Shown here one piece after another: positions 22,749 to 23,509 of a DNA stretch of 23,509 bases. The DNA comes from a virus, in IMG/VR virus record IMGVR_UViG_3300023196_002659, positions 1-23,509 of that record; one strand, written 5' to 3'. Position numbers and translations under genes: made by a program. Position 1 is the first letter of the stretch. Every line of letters starts with the position of its first letter. Under the pieces are notes generated by a model. That model made no database searches. It saw only the letters and a program-made list of their open reading frames with translations, and was not told the DNA's origin.

Positions 22749-23509
22749 ATTTGTAGGACTGCATGCGCACAGCGTCGCAGGTTCTATTTTTGATGCCATC
22801 GGGTATCCAAGCGCGCACATGGATTTCGCTTATAGTAATGGCGCCGACGCCCTGGCTCTCACAGACCACGGCAACATGAACGGCCTTGCAGGCCAAGTTC
22901 TGCATGCAAAGAAAATGCAAGAAGAGGGTAAAGAGTTTAAGCCCATCTTTGGTTGCGAAGCATATTTCACTCCGTCGATTGCAGAATGGCACGACGCCTA
23001 TAATCAGGCGATGGAAGACAAGAAGAGAGCGCGCGCAATTAAGAAGGACGCCCAGTCCGGAGCCACCGTAGAAGACGAAGGCGATAGCAAGAAGACCCAG
23101 GGCATCCTCAAGCGCCGCAGGCACTTAGTTTTGCTAGTGCAAAATCAGACTGGGCTCAACAATTTGTTCAAGCTTGTCTCTGAGTCCTACCAGCCAGAAA
23201 ACTTCTATCGCTACCCGCGTATTGACTACGCTCTCTTGAAGAAATACAATGAGGGTATTATTGCCTCGTCAGCATGCCTAGGCGGCGTTTATGCCGGTAA
23301 CTACTGGGAACACCGAGAGGAGGGCGATGAGGCCGTCCTAGAGGCCATGAGAGAGTCTACGCGACAAATGGTTGACATCTTCGGCGATCGTTGGTACGCT
23401 GAGATTCAGTGGAACAACATTAAAGAGCAGCATGAGCTAAATCAATATGTTATTCAGGTTGCTAAAGAGTTTGGTGTCGAACTGGTGACAACGGCCGACA
23501 GTCACTACC
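22720..23509 (+). CDS. dnaE: DNA polymerase III alpha subunit (DnaE type), N-terminal part, cut by window end
   Basis: The frame is open from the ATG at 22720 (GGAGGG site at 22711-22716) to the window end, giving 263 codons. It is the PHP domain of DnaE-type polymerases. The metal-binding landmarks are all visible: His15-x-His17 in FVGLHAHS, Asp49-His50 in LALTDHGNM, Glu80 in FGCEAYF, His135 in RRRHLVLL, Cys186 in SSACLGG, and Asp260-x-His262 in TTADSHY. The intact ligands suggest the PHP site could still be a 3'-5' exonuclease or pyrophosphatase. A charged insertion of about 45 residues (88-132) separates Glu80 and His135. The catalytic palm lies beyond the window. It overlaps the membrane-protein gene by 29 bases. 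Confidence 0.9.
   Translation, partial: MTQRTQSKIKFVGLHAHSVAGSIFDAIGYPSAHMDFAYSNGADALALTDHGNMNGLAGQVLHAKKMQEEGKEFKPIFGCEAYFTPSIAEWHDAYNQAMEDKKRARAIKKDAQSGATVEDEGDSKKTQGILKRRRHLVLLVQNQTGLNNLFKLVSESYQPENFYRYPRIDYALLKKYNEGIIASSACLGGVYAGNYWEHREEGDEAVLEAMRESTRQMVDIFGDRWYAEIQWNNIKEQHELNQYVIQVAKEFGVELVTTADSHY

Noticed and set aside
1-23509. tRNA genes, CRISPR arrays, integrase or attachment sites
   Set aside because: The gaps are too short for most of these, and I saw no cloverleaf, regular spacer repeat or recombinase motif.

Overview
This window looks like part of a T4-like tailed-phage genome, probably a marine myovirus. All genes lie on the + strand, packed with short gaps or small overlaps. 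No stretch longer than about 300 bases lacks a gene, and I saw no tRNA, rRNA, CRISPR array, integrase or transposase.

Layout. (1) Positions 2-6488 hold virion or tail-side genes: the C-terminal end of a cut-off protein, a tail/baseplate protein, a gp53-like LysM baseplate wedge protein, a 1123-residue protein with a hub-like C-terminus, and a 410-residue protein of unknown function. (2) Positions 6469-9355 hold a minimal family A DNA polymerase, a protein coupled to it that looks like a divergent FtsZ/tubulin, and a gp32-type single-stranded DNA-binding protein. (3) Positions 9356-11202 hold a Thr-rich membrane-anchored small protein and an AIPR/DGQHR-like protein. The three intergenic gaps here each carry one copy of a repeated RNA element that can fold as an H-type pseudoknot or terminator-like hairpin. 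(4) Positions 11203-17894 hold a Dam-type adenine methylase, a UvsX/RecA recombinase, a FEN/RNase H 5'-3' nuclease, a gp41/DnaB-type helicase, a monomeric B12-dependent (class II) ribonucleotide reductase and a GroES/gp31-like co-chaperonin. (5) Positions 17923-20690 hold an endolysin (amidase), a matrixin-like metalloprotease, and a secreted protein with a C-terminal sorting signal of MYXO-CTERM/GlyGly-CTERM type behind a consensus sigma-70 promoter. (6) Positions 20687-23509 hold two proteins of uncertain function (one nucleotidyltransferase-like), a two-helix membrane protein and the first 263 codons of a DnaE-type DNA polymerase III alpha subunit.

How the genes work together. Polymerase(s), SSB, recombinase, helicase and 5' nuclease form a T4-style replication and recombination set. 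The reductase supplies deoxynucleotides, the methylase marks the DNA, and the co-chaperonin probably adapts host GroEL for virion protein folding. The amidase, and perhaps the metalloprotease, act at lysis. Four sigma-70-like promoters (upstream of the SSB, helicase, secreted-protein and DnaE genes) imply that host RNA polymerase reads this region.

Host. The C-terminal signal of the secreted protein (Cys, short hydrophobic helix, Arg cluster, with DTG motifs before it) is the type seen in Myxococcota-like and related Gram-negative bacteria. A host in that broad group is my inference and is not proven. The most unusual items are the three-copy covarying RNA element, the FtsZ/tubulin-like gene coupled to the polymerase gene, and the pairing of a PolA-type with a DnaE-type polymerase.
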